Assembly: GCF_016907495.1 (NCBI RefSeq)
Contig: NZ_JAFBCC010000001.1
Span: forward strand, 372,001-436,000
DNA: 64,000 nt
Direction: 5' to 3'
DNA from: Arthrobacter tumbae
GTDB lineage: Bacteria > Actinomycetota > Actinomycetes > Actinomycetales > Micrococcaceae
Positions 1-8,660 of this stretch are shown one piece after another. The notes below the pieces were generated by a model that did no database searches, had not been told where the DNA came from, and was given only the letters and a program-made list of their open reading frames with translations. Position numbers and translations under genes: made by a program. How positions within the stretch are numbered: the stretch's first letter is position 1; each line of letters begins with the position of its first letter.

Positions 1-1
1 G

Positions 2-1237
2 TGGCTCCATCACTCGCTGTCAGCGCTCCAGCGCGCCCTTCAGGAGCGGGGGATTCCGCTGGTGTTCCGATCAGGTCGCGCAGCAGATGTCATCCCCCAG
101 CTCCTCACAGAGTGCGGAGCGGATGCGGTCTTCTGGAATCGCCGGTATGTGCTCGCCGAGAGGAACATCGACGCCGCTCTCAAGGCTTCTCTCGGTGATG
201 AGGGGTACCAGGTGCACAGCTTTCAGGCGAACCTGCTGTTCGAACCCTGGGAAGTGACTACTGGGAGCGGCTCCCCGTACAAAGTCTTCACCCCCTTCTG
301 GCGGGCATGCCGGAATCGGCCGGCACCGCGGGAGCCCCTCGATGTGCCGCCTGTGCTGAGCGGTCCAGGAATCGACTCAGAGGACCTGGACGAGTGGCAC
401 CTCTTGCCTGGCCCGGTTGACTGGGCGGGCGGCCTCAGACAGACCTGGACGCCCGGAGAACAGACAGGGCAGGCGCTCCTCAAACGCTTCGTAACCGACA
501 CCGTTGACGGATACGCCGAAGCCCGGCAGCTGCCTGACGTCGAAGGAACCAGCCGCCTCTCTCCGCACCTTCGGTTCGGCGAGATCAGTCCATTTCAGGT
601 GTGGCAGTTCGCGCATGCCGGATCCACATCCACCACCTCGGGAGATCTCACTGTCTTCACACAGGAACTCGGCTGGCGCGAGTTCTGCTGGCAGCTGCTG
701 TACCACCAGCCCCAGCTGGCGACGGAAAACTACCGGCCGCAGTTCAATGCCTTTCCCTGGCAGCAGCCGGACCCCGACGAACTTGACGCCTGGCACTACG
801 GGCGCACGGGGTTCCCCTTGATCGATGCAGGAATGCGCCAGCTCTGGGATACCGGCTGGATGCACAACCGGGTGCGCATGGCGGTCGGCTCATTCCTGGT
901 GAAGAACATGATGGTGGACTGGCGTGTGGGCGAGCAGTGGTTCTGGGACACGCTGGTCGATGCGGATCCGGCGAACAACGCAGCGAACTGGCAGTGGGTG
1001 GCCGGCTCAGGAGCCGACGCCGCACCCTACTTCCGGATCTTCAACCCGGTCACCCAGAGCAAGAAGTTTGACTCCGACGGCGGTTACCTTCGTCGATGGG
1101 TTCCGGAGTTGCGCGCCGCGCAGAATGTCCACGAACCGTGGACGGAATTACCTGCCGGTTATCCCGCTCCGCTGCTGGATCTGAAAGCCTCGCGGGACCG
1201 GGCGCTCAGCGCATATCAGGACCTTCGCCGCGACTGA
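2..1237 (+). CDS. phr: Deoxyribodipyrimidine photolyase, 5' end outside window
   Basis: Light-driven repair of pyrimidine dimers with FAD as catalytic cofactor. The reading frame is open from the first bases of the window, so the N-terminal part of the antenna-binding Rossmann domain is missing; the visible 411 codons contain the rest of it and the whole FAD-binding helical domain. Recognisable motifs are SRLSPHLRFGEIS, TGFPLIDAGMRQLWDTGW, HNRVRM, NNAANWQWVAGSG and the C-terminal PYFRIFNPVTQSKKFD, typical of class I CPD photolyases. A cryptochrome-like or (6-4) activity cannot be excluded from sequence alone. The 3' end overlaps the convergent membrane-protein gene by 32 bases. Confidence 0.93.
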   Translation, partial: WLHHSLSALQRALQERGIPLVFRSGRAADVIPQLLTECGADAVFWNRRYVLAERNIDAALKASLGDEGYQVHSFQANLLFEPWEVTTGSGSPYKVFTPFWRACRNRPAPREPLDVPPVLSGPGIDSEDLDEWHLLPGPVDWAGGLRQTWTPGEQTGQALLKRFVTDTVDGYAEARQLPDVEGTSRLSPHLRFGEISPFQVWQFAHAGSTSTTSGDLTVFTQELGWREFCWQLLYHQPQLATENYRPQFNAFPWQQPDPDELDAWHYGRTGFPLIDAGMRQLWDTGWMHNRVRMAVGSFLVKNMMVDWRVGEQWFWDTLVDADPANNAANWQWVAGSGADAAPYFRIFNPVTQSKKFDSDGGYLRRWVPELRAAQNVHEPWTELPAGYPAPLLDLKASRDRALSAYQDLRRD

Positions 1238-1730
1238 CCGCCTTCATCGACCGTCGTTTGAGCACCTGCGGCACAGCGACCCACAGCGCGAGGATGGTCA
1301 CGGAGAGACCGATTGCGCTCACGGTTCCCGCTGTCCGGTCCAGCACGATGTCGAAAATCAGACCGGTTGTACCGACCAGGACGAGGGCCACGAGGACCAT
1401 CGTGGTACGCAGGATCCGGTGCGCATGGCGCACCAGTGCCTCTTTGATGCGCAATCGGAAAAAGGTTCGGTGCAGGATCACCGTGCCGAGCAGCAGTGCC
1501 GTGATGAGAGCGGACAACACGACGAGCACGAGGTATACCGCGATCTGAAATGAATCCAGTTCCGTGAAGCGGGACTGGAACGGGAGTGTGAGCAGGAAGC
1601 CGGTGAGGATCTGGATACCGGTCTGGAGGACACGAAGTTCCTGCAGTATTTCGAGCCAGTTCCGGTCAACACGCTGGAGCGCTGTCTCCCCCCGCTCCTT
1701 GTCCCCGCCCACCGCGCCCTGATCGATCAT
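1206..1730 (-). CDS. DUF6328-type small membrane protein
   Basis: A 174-residue protein with a short charged N-terminus and four hydrophobic helices in two pairs, separated by a basic loop (HRTFFRLRIKEALVRHAHR); the C-terminus is basic. It resembles actinobacterial DUF6328 proteins, whose function is not known. I prefer the ATG at 1730 because a TAAACT hexamer (1737-1742) ends exactly six bases upstream, predicting a leaderless mRNA; an in-frame GTG lies two codons earlier (1736). It converges on the photolyase gene and shares 32 bases with it. Confidence 0.75.
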   Translation of the reverse strand: MIDQGAVGGDKERGETALQRVDRNWLEILQELRVLQTGIQILTGFLLTLPFQSRFTELDSFQIAVYLVLVVLSALITALLLGTVILHRTFFRLRIKEALVRHAHRILRTTMVLVALVLVGTTGLIFDIVLDRTAGTVSAIGLSVTILALWVAVPQVLKRRSMKAVSRGEGPDMR

Positions 1731-1782
1731 GAACACAGTTTAGGTGAGCTGCATGCGCAAAAGGCGACAGCAATGCGGGAAT

Positions 1783-1821
1783 GACGAAGGTCCCGGAAGC
1801 CTGGCTTTCGGGACCTTCGTC
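1783..1821 (-). terminator. Long hairpin downstream of tRNA-fMet
   Basis: Two 19-base arms (1783-1801 and 1803-1821) pair along their whole length with one G-U wobble around a one-base centre. It lies 7 bases beyond the 3' end of the tRNA on the minus strand. No strong U-tract follows, so it may act as a processing or stability element as well as a terminator. Confidence 0.7.
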
Positions 1822-1827
1822 ATCTTG

Positions 1828-1901
1828 TTGCGGGGGCAAGATTTGAACTTGCGACCTCTGGGTTATGAGCCCAGCGAGCTACCGAACTGCTCCACCCCGC
1901 G
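1828..1901 (-). tRNA. Initiator tRNA-fMet (CAU)
   Basis: Read on the minus strand this 74-base sequence folds as a tRNA with anticodon CAT. Two initiator marks are visible: a C1-A72 mismatch at the top of the acceptor stem and three consecutive G-C pairs closing the anticodon loop (GGG CTCATAA CCC). The 3' CCA is not encoded and must be added by CCA transferase. The gene stands alone, followed by a strong hairpin. Confidence 0.97.
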
Positions 1902-1958
1902 GCGTAATACCTACTCTACCCGCCGCGGGGGTGGATCCCAAATCGGGACCCGGTTGCC

Positions 1959-4900
1959 TTATTCGGTGGCTCCTCCAGACGCTTCAGAGAGACGCGTCTC
2001 GGCATCCAGTGCGCGCTGCAGTGCCTGGTCGAGCCGCTCCTGTGCCTCGCCGTAGACTGCGAAGTCTCCCTCCGCGAGGGCGGTCTGCCCTTCCTGGATC
2101 GCCGCGTTGGCTTCCTCCAGTGCCGCGCGCAGATCTGCTGCCGGATCGCCAGTGCCCGGTTCCACCGGGGTGGTGGGCGCTTCGGTGGGCTCCGCGGTCG
2201 GTTCCTCGGATGCCGGCGGCGCGGCCGGGTCATCAGGGGTCTCGCCGACATTCTCGCTGTCTCCGGTTACTGCGCCGGAATCTCCCTGGAACACCTGGTC
2301 AAGCGCTTCGTCCAGGGTAGGCGCAAAGCCGACCTGTTCCCCGAAGCTCACCAGTACACGCCGCAGGACGGGGAAGGATGAGTCGCCCGAGGACTGCACG
2401 TACACCGGCTGCACATAGGCGATGCCGCCGCCGATGGGCAGCGTGAGGAGGTTACCGCTGATCACTTCGGAGGCGCCCTGGCGCAGCAGGTTCAGCTCCT
2501 GCGAAACCTCGGTATCCGAGTTGAACAGGTTCGCCGCCTGACCCGGTCCCACAGCCGAGTCCTGACCGGACGAATCGAGTAGCCGCAGAGTCCCGTAGGT
2601 TTCCGCCTTGACACCGGGCTCACCGGTACCGGCGTCACCGTCCGCCGCGAGGAATCCATAGAGGATATTGCGCGACTCCTGGCCCTCCGGCACAAAAGGA
2701 ATGAACGGAGTGGTGAGCGAGAAGCTTGCCGACTCCTGGTCGGGCATCTGGAGTGAGAGGTAGAACGGGGGCTGCTTGACGTCCTGTTCGCCTTCTTCCA
2801 GCGTCGGATCATCCGGCACCGCCCAGGCCTGGTTGTTGCTGTAGAAGGGCTGGGTTTCCATCACATGGTAACGGGCAAGCAGCTCGCGCTGGACCTTGAA
2901 AAGATCCTCCGGGTACCGCACATGCGCCATGAGATCAGCTGACATTTCGCTGAACGGTTGCAGTGACGTCGGATACACCTTCTGCCACGCCTTCAGGATC
3001 GGGTCCTGATCATCCCAGGCATACAGGTCCACCGAGCCGTCATAGGCGTCGACCGTAGCCTTGACAGCGTTCCGGATGTAGTTGACCTGCTCAGCAGGCA
3101 GGGCGGTGGCGACTCCTTCCGCGGTGAGGGAATCGACGGTGGCTGACTGCAGTTCCTGCTGGGTCGAGTACGGGTAGTCGGACGTAGTCGTGTAACCGTC
3201 GATAATCCACTTGACGCGGCCGTCAACGATGGCCGGGTAGGTGTTGCTGTCCAGTGTGAGGTACGGGGCAACCTTCTCCACACGGTCAACCGGATCACGG
3301 TCATACAGGATCTGGGATTCACCCGTTACCTGGTCCGACAGGAGCAGGTCCGTGGACTGGAACTTCAGTGCGTACACCAGTCGGTTGAAGAAGTTGCCCA
3401 CCTGCGGTCCGCCGTCGCCGACAAACGTGCTCCGCGCTTCCTGGTCGGATTCCTCTGTCTGGGGGCGGTCGATTTCAAGTGGTGTGGCGCCGTCGGGAGC
3501 ACCGACGATCGAGTATTCCGGTGATTCCTCACCGAAGTAAATACGCGGCTCGAACGTGCTCTCATCCCCCAGCAGGCCTGTGGACGGGATGCCTGACTGG
3601 ATGAACTCGGGGCGTCCGTCGGGTTCCACCGTTGAACCGGCCGCTGCCACGACACCGTAGCCGTGCGTGTAGTAGACGTGCTCGTTGATCCAGCCATCGG
3701 GTACGCCGGCCGTGTTCAGCTCACGTACTGCAATAACGGTGTCCTCGATCTCACCGTCGATCTCATAGCGGTCAACGTTCAGGATCTCGGGGAACTGGTA
3801 GTACTGGCGGAACTGCTGGAGCTGGCTGAACGCGTCGCTCACAAGGTTGGGGTCCAGCAACCGGATGTTGGCCGTGGTCTCGCCGTCTTCGTTCAACGCT
3901 CCCTCCTGAGGAACTTCGTCCACCCCATAGTCATTGACCTGCACTTCATCCAGGCCGTAGGCCGCGCGCGTCATCTCCATGTTGCGCTCGATGAACGGCT
4001 CTTCACGGCTGAACTCCGACGGAACAACCTGGAAGCGCTGGATGACCCAGGGATACACGCCGCCCGCGAGAATGGCCGTGATGACCAGCATGGCCGTGCC
4101 GATCACGGGCAGGCGCCACCGGCCGATCACGGCGGAAACAATGAAGAGGACCGCGACGATGACAGCGGCCGCGGCGAGGATCGCTTTGGTGGGGATGACG
4201 GCGTTGACATCGGTGTACAGCGCTCCGGCCCATTTGCCGTCGCTGCTGATGACGGTGGAATACCGGTCCAGCCAGTAATTGACGCCCTGCAGGATCAGGA
4301 AGAGGGCAGCCAGGACCGCGATGTGCGTCCGGGCGGCCTTGCTTGTGAAGAGCCCCTTCTCCTCAAGGCGGATGCCTCCGTACAGATAGTGCGTAAGCAC
4401 GCCGGCAATAGCGCTGATGACGATGACGCTCACCAGGAACCCGAGCAGGAAGCTCAGGAACGGCAGGGTGAAGACGTAAAACCCGATGTCCAGCCCGAAC
4501 TCCGGATCGGTTTCTCCGAAAGGCTCCGAATTGAAGAACAGGAGCATCCGTTCCCACTGTGACGACGCTGCCGTTCCGGCGAATGCGCCCAGCACGACGG
4601 GGATGCCGATCATGAGGAGTCTGCGGATCGGTTCAAGCTGGGCCTGATAGCGGTTCAGATTGTCCTGGACACTGCTGTCAGGAGCGTAGATGGGCCGTGA
4701 ACGGTAGGCGATGCGCAGGCTGAAGTAGACGCTGGCACCCATGAGCAGGAAGGCCGCCACGAACAGGCCGATCCGCGAGAGGTTCTCGGTGACGAACACC
4801 TCGAGGAAGCCCAGCTGGTTGTACCAGAGCACATCGGCATAAACCTGGGAGAAATACACGAAGCCGACGACGAGCAGACCGAGAACGATCAGGGTCGGTA

Positions 4901-4982
4901 CCAGCGGTCCACGCCGCCGGGGTGGGGAGGAAGACGGCTGGCTTGGTCTGCTGCCGAACGGCCGGTCAGGTCCGGATGTCAC
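1959..4982 (-). CDS. UPF0182 family large membrane protein
   Basis: A 1007-residue protein of the UPF0182 family (PF03699), widespread in actinobacteria and cyanobacteria and without established function. The N-terminus is Pro/Ser-rich and cytoplasmic, followed by about seven transmembrane helices in the first ~310 residues, then a long ~600-residue probably extracytoplasmic domain with motifs such as NIRLLDPNL and YFGE. The C-terminal ~110 residues are acidic and Pro/Thr-rich, then a short coiled-coil-like helix ([18 protein letters not shown]). Start is GTG, preceded by a GAGGT Shine-Dalgarno element. It is monocistronic between the tRNA and the ylbL-like gene. Confidence 0.93.
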   Translation of the reverse strand: MTSGPDRPFGSRPSQPSSSPPRRRGPLVPTLIVLGLLVVGFVYFSQVYADVLWYNQLGFLEVFVTENLSRIGLFVAAFLLMGASVYFSLRIAYRSRPIYAPDSSVQDNLNRYQAQLEPIRRLLMIGIPVVLGAFAGTAASSQWERMLLFFNSEPFGETDPEFGLDIGFYVFTLPFLSFLLGFLVSVIVISAIAGVLTHYLYGGIRLEEKGLFTSKAARTHIAVLAALFLILQGVNYWLDRYSTVISSDGKWAGALYTDVNAVIPTKAILAAAAVIVAVLFIVSAVIGRWRLPVIGTAMLVITAILAGGVYPWVIQRFQVVPSEFSREEPFIERNMEMTRAAYGLDEVQVNDYGVDEVPQEGALNEDGETTANIRLLDPNLVSDAFSQLQQFRQYYQFPEILNVDRYEIDGEIEDTVIAVRELNTAGVPDGWINEHVYYTHGYGVVAAAGSTVEPDGRPEFIQSGIPSTGLLGDESTFEPRIYFGEESPEYSIVGAPDGATPLEIDRPQTEESDQEARSTFVGDGGPQVGNFFNRLVYALKFQSTDLLLSDQVTGESQILYDRDPVDRVEKVAPYLTLDSNTYPAIVDGRVKWIIDGYTTTSDYPYSTQQELQSATVDSLTAEGVATALPAEQVNYIRNAVKATVDAYDGSVDLYAWDDQDPILKAWQKVYPTSLQPFSEMSADLMAHVRYPEDLFKVQRELLARYHVMETQPFYSNNQAWAVPDDPTLEEGEQDVKQPPFYLSLQMPDQESASFSLTTPFIPFVPEGQESRNILYGFLAADGDAGTGEPGVKAETYGTLRLLDSSGQDSAVGPGQAANLFNSDTEVSQELNLLRQGASEVISGNLLTLPIGGGIAYVQPVYVQSSGDSSFPVLRRVLVSFGEQVGFAPTLDEALDQVFQGDSGAVTGDSENVGETPDDPAAPPASEEPTAEPTEAPTTPVEPGTGDPAADLRAALEEANAAIQEGQTALAEGDFAVYGEAQERLDQALQRALDAETRLSEASGGATE

Positions 4983-5144
4983 TATTACCTCATCCTTGGG
5001 GGTACGGGAGTGCTAGTGCGCAGTGGCGCACGGTTCACTGTTGTTTATTCTGCCCTGTGCACGTCCGGCCCACACAATTCAGTTCCGCCCGGACGGTAGT
5101 ACCCCGGAATCGTTTCTCAATCGTGTCCAATCTGACCTTGCCTG

Positions 5145-6263
5145 TTAGGCGGGGTCCTCACACGTTGCGAGCTGCGCGCCGTCGTCATTCCCTTCTCCCA
5201 GCGTCCGGACAGCCGTGACCGCGTCCTCGAGGGTTTCGACACGGACCACCCGAAGACCGTCCGGAATATGGCCGACTACTTCAGTGCAGTTTGCCGCCGG
5301 CGCGAGAAATACCTCGGCACCCGCGTCACGCGCGCCGGCCAGCTTCTGGCGGATCCCTCCGATGGGGCCGACGGCGCCGGATGAGTCAATCGTTCCGGTT
5401 CCGGCGAAGTGCCTCCCGCCGGTGAGCTGCCCCTCCGTCAGCGTGTCGACGATCCCGAGAGCGAACATCGTTCCGGCTGACGGACCGCCGACATTGTTCA
5501 GGGCGATGTCCACCTCAAACGGGAACTGGAACTCGGACATCAGGAAAACACCGAGCTGATAGTCTCCGGACTCCCCCAGCAGGGGCTCCACGGACTCCAC
5601 CACCGTTGCACCGTTCCGCGTCACCGTGATCTCAACGCCTTCTCCGGCCGCCGCATTCAACGCTTCCTTCAACGGCTCCAGCGACTCGATCGTCTCGCCA
5701 TCGATACGGGTGAGTTGGTCGCCTTCCTCAAGGATGCCTTCAGCAGCCGAATCCGGCGCGAAGCCTACGACCGAGAGCGTTTCCCCGTAGGGGATCTCAA
5801 GGTGGGCAAGCGCGGCCGCCACTGCAGATTCCTGCGAGGATGTCATCGCCTCGGCGTTCTGCTCCTCAATGTCAGACTCCGAGACGTCCGGCGGGTAGAC
5901 CAATTCGCGGGGCGTGACCGCCTGCGCAGGATCCGCCCAGGCGCGGAAGGCGTCGAAAACGCTGATGGTCTGCCCTGGGCCTCCAGCCACGAAAACGGTT
6001 GTCAGATCCAGTGCCCCGTCGGTCGGATAGGTTTCCCTGCCTTCGACGGTGATCAGCGGTTCCCCGTTGATCTGACCGATGGTGTTGAAGGTGGGACCGG
6101 GCGACTCGACAACGTAGGGAGACGGTAACAGGACAGCGGCCGCTCCGAGGCCCAGCGCGAGCAGCCCCGATACCGACATGACGGTAAAGCGGGGGTCCCT
6201 TTTCACGGCGTCGTGCTTTGGCCGGCTGATGTCCTGGGAAAGCGGCTGGGTCAACGGTTTCAC
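5145..6263 (-). CDS. YlbL-like PDZ/Lon-type secreted serine protease
   Basis: 372-residue membrane-anchored protease: one N-terminal transmembrane segment (about 25 residues in), a PDZ domain in the middle (GILEEGDQLTRIDGETI), and a Lon-type (S16) peptidase domain. The catalytic serine is in GGPSAGTMFALGI and the lysine in the GGIRQKLAGA segment, giving the Ser-Lys dyad. Substrates are unknown in actinobacteria; related YlbL is linked to envelope and DNA-damage checkpoint proteolysis in Bacillus. I chose GTG 6263 because an AATAAT hexamer (6270-6275) lies six bases upstream, as in many genes here; an upstream in-frame GTG at 6293 would add ten residues with no better ribosome site. Confidence 0.88.
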   Translation of the reverse strand: MKPLTQPLSQDISRPKHDAVKRDPRFTVMSVSGLLALGLGAAAVLLPSPYVVESPGPTFNTIGQINGEPLITVEGRETYPTDGALDLTTVFVAGGPGQTISVFDAFRAWADPAQAVTPRELVYPPDVSESDIEEQNAEAMTSSQESAVAAALAHLEIPYGETLSVVGFAPDSAAEGILEEGDQLTRIDGETIESLEPLKEALNAAAGEGVEITVTRNGATVVESVEPLLGESGDYQLGVFLMSEFQFPFEVDIALNNVGGPSAGTMFALGIVDTLTEGQLTGGRHFAGTGTIDSSGAVGPIGGIRQKLAGARDAGAEVFLAPAANCTEVVGHIPDGLRVVRVETLEDAVTAVRTLGEGNDDGAQLATCEDPA

Positions 6264-6554
6264 CTTTAAATTATTGAGGGCGCCGCAGTTCACCCCGGCG
6301 CGCGGGGTGACAGGGCATCACATCCCAAGCGTACAAGCCCGCCATGCGCTCATCGCATCCGCGTGAATGCGCTTTGCCTAGAGCGAACTCATGCAGGGCG
6401 TGCGGGACAAGTCTGGGGCCTGCCGGTAACGTTTGAGGTCCCGACTGACCATTGCTTCGGCCGGCTATGGCAACTGCAAGCCCCACGGTTTGCTTCGATG
6501 AAGCACCATATGAGCACAATCCGACCAAGTTTCGACCAAGGACCGGTGGTATCG

Positions 6555-8009
6555 ATGAGCTCCAATCCGTCGAACAACGACGACGACACTCCCAAGGATC
6601 CGCTTTCCGAGATGCTCGAACGCTTGATGGGCGGCAACATGCAGGGCATGAACCCGCAGGAGATTGCCAAGGCAGCCGGGCTGCCCAATGATCCCCAGGC
6701 CATGGCGATGATGATGCAGCAGGTCCAGGCCATGTTCTCCGCGCAGTCTGAAGGACCCGTGAACTGGACGATGGCCAGGGATCAGGCTCGGCGCGCCGCT
6801 GCGACCGGAGGTGACCCGTCGGTGGGCAGCAAGGACCAGCGCGAGGTCGACGATGCGTTGCGGCTCGCTGAGATGTGGCTGGATCCAGTGACCGATTTCC
6901 CGTCCACCGCGCTCCTTGGCAGGGCGTGGTCCCGTGCGGAGTGGGTCGAGGCAACAATGGCAACCTGGAAGCGGCTGACTGAACCCGTGGCCACCAGCAT
7001 CGCTCTCGCCCTCTCCAACGCGATCACCGAACAGATGCCGGAAGAGATGAAGTCCATGATGGGCGGAGCCACGTCAATGCTTCAGAACATGGGCGGCGCC
7101 ATGTTCGGCATGCAGTTGGGGCAGGCCGTCGGCGCATTGTCCCGCGATGTCGTGAGTTCGACGGACATCGGCATACCGCTGGCGGAGAACAGCATGGCGC
7201 TCCTTCCTGCCAACGTCGCCGCGTTCGGACAGGGCCTGGACATCTCCGAGTATGACGTTCGGCTGTTCCTTGCCGTCCGGGAAGCCGCCCACGTCCGGCT
7301 TTTCACGCAGGTGCCATGGCTGACCGGGCACCTTCTCGGGGCGATCGAGAGCTATGCGCGCGGCATCCATATCGACATGTCGAAGATCGAGGAAGTCGCC
7401 CGGGACATCGACCCGTCGAACCCCGAGTCACTGCAGAGTGCGCTGTCCGAGGGTGTTTTCATGCCCGAGCGCACACCTGCACAGGATACTGCGCTCGCCC
7501 GCCTGGAAACGACGCTCGCGCTCGTTGAAGGCTGGGTCGATGAACTCACCGCAGCCGCTACCGCCAATCTCGATTCATCGATCGCGCTGCGCGAAGTGGT
7601 TCGGCGCCGCCGGGCCACAGGGGGGCCGGCGGAAAACGCCTTTGCGTCGCTTGTCGGCCTGGAACTGCGTCCCCGACGGCTCCGCGACGCCGCAGCACTG
7701 TGGGACCAGGTGCGTCAGGAGCGCGGAATCGACGGGCGGGATGCGATCTGGCAGCACCCGGATTTGCTGCCAACGCCGGAAGACCTCGATGATCCAGCAG
7801 GTTTCAGCAAGCGGCGCCAACTGGCCGAATCCGCCGACGCTGACGTCGATGCAGCGCTCGAGAAGCTGTTGGCTGGCGGGTTTGAGTCCCCGGGGGGTGA
7901 AGAACCGACAACGACGGACGGGACTGACGGCGATACCGGCCCGACAGACGGGCCTGACGCAGAGGACGGCGATAACGGCCCGACAGGCAAGGGCGACGAT
8001 GCCCGCTGA
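6555..8009 (+). CDS. DUF2342 'zinc-dependent metalloprotease' family protein
   Basis: 484-residue actinobacterial protein of the DUF2342/TIGR03624 group, often annotated as a zinc-dependent metalloprotease or F420-associated hydrolase. The N-terminus is Met/Gln-rich (residues 30-60), the core is helical, and the putative metal site is AVREAAHVRLF (Glu243, His246) rather than a plain HExxH. The C-terminal ~45 residues are an acidic Gly/Thr/Asp-rich tail. The frame is open for 64 codons upstream, but similarity begins at the ATG at 6555 (MSSNPSNNDDD); an AAGGA lies 12 bases upstream. Enzymatic activity is a family-level label I cannot confirm. Confidence 0.85.
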   Translation: MSSNPSNNDDDTPKDPLSEMLERLMGGNMQGMNPQEIAKAAGLPNDPQAMAMMMQQVQAMFSAQSEGPVNWTMARDQARRAAATGGDPSVGSKDQREVDDALRLAEMWLDPVTDFPSTALLGRAWSRAEWVEATMATWKRLTEPVATSIALALSNAITEQMPEEMKSMMGGATSMLQNMGGAMFGMQLGQAVGALSRDVVSSTDIGIPLAENSMALLPANVAAFGQGLDISEYDVRLFLAVREAAHVRLFTQVPWLTGHLLGAIESYARGIHIDMSKIEEVARDIDPSNPESLQSALSEGVFMPERTPAQDTALARLETTLALVEGWVDELTAAATANLDSSIALREVVRRRRATGGPAENAFASLVGLELRPRRLRDAAALWDQVRQERGIDGRDAIWQHPDLLPTPEDLDDPAGFSKRRQLAESADADVDAALEKLLAGGFESPGGEEPTTTDGTDGDTGPTDGPDAEDGDNGPTGKGDDAR

Positions 8010-8069
8010 GTGATCAGAGTGCCTGCCGTCAGCCCTTCCATCGGTTCTGGTCAGTTTCGATAGTGGGCG

Positions 8070-8660
8070 CTAACGTCCGCTGAGGCCGTGATCCGCCGCG
8101 TAAGCGGCGCCCAGCAGAAATGCCTTGGCGGTTTCTGTGTGTGGGTAGCTCTTCAAAAGGGCCCAGAAGGTCGCGTTGTGCGAGGGCTCGATCAGGTGAG
8201 CCATCTCATGCAGGATCACGTAGTCCACGACCCAGTCCGGCATTCCCTGCAGTTTGTGGGACAGTCGAATGGCGCGGGCTACGGGCGTGGCCGATCCCCA
8301 CCGCGAATTCTGATTGGTCACCCACCGGATGCTGTTGGGCGCTCCACGTCCTCCCAGGAATCGAGCCGACAGCTCTGCAGCGCGCTCGCCCAGTCCGGTG
8401 TCCGAGTGTGTGGGCTGGATGGACTTCGCGTGCAGCTTGGCTACCATCCTTTCAACCCACTGCTTTTCCTGTCCTGCGGTGAAAGTGGCTGGAATCGAAA
8501 CGACCGCCACGCCGTCGCGAAGGTCCACGCTGACGGTTCTGCGGCGACGGGCCGAGCGGCGCACTTCCACCGGATAAGGTTCGGAATCCGAGGCGCTGAC
8601 GGGCCTCACGCCAGGTTCCCGCCGACCGTGAGGGCCGCTAGGCCCTTTGTGCAAGGACAC
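8070..8660 (-). CDS. YgjP-like (DUF45) metallopeptidase
   Basis: 196-residue zinc peptidase-like protein of the YgjP/WLM group (PF01863). The HExxH motif is HEMAH at residues 151-155 with the third ligand His161 in the PSHNATFW segment, and the upstream signature NQNSRWGSAT (residues 117-124) is present. The natural substrate is unknown. The GTG start lies inside the 3' end of uvrD2 (23-base overlap), so the gene is probably translated from the uvrD2 mRNA. A later in-frame GTG could give a protein shorter by about 17 residues. Confidence 0.85.
   Translation of the reverse strand: MSLHKGPSGPHGRREPGVRPVSASDSEPYPVEVRRSARRRRTVSVDLRDGVAVVSIPATFTAGQEKQWVERMVAKLHAKSIQPTHSDTGLGERAAELSARFLGGRGAPNSIRWVTNQNSRWGSATPVARAIRLSHKLQGMPDWVVDYVILHEMAHLIEPSHNATFWALLKSYPHTETAKAFLLGAAYAADHGLSGR

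Noticed and set aside
1744..2055. 103-codon plus-strand frame
   Set aside because: Runs through the initiator tRNA and its hairpin on the opposite strand; not a protein gene.
3663..4562. 299-codon open frame antisense to the UPF0182 gene
   Set aside because: The opposite strand encodes well-recognised family sequence; the antisense product is low-complexity and matches no family.
6271..6963. 230-codon minus-strand frame
   Set aside because: Overlaps the DUF2342 gene and the start of the ylbL-like gene; the translation is Arg/Pro/Ser-rich shadow sequence.
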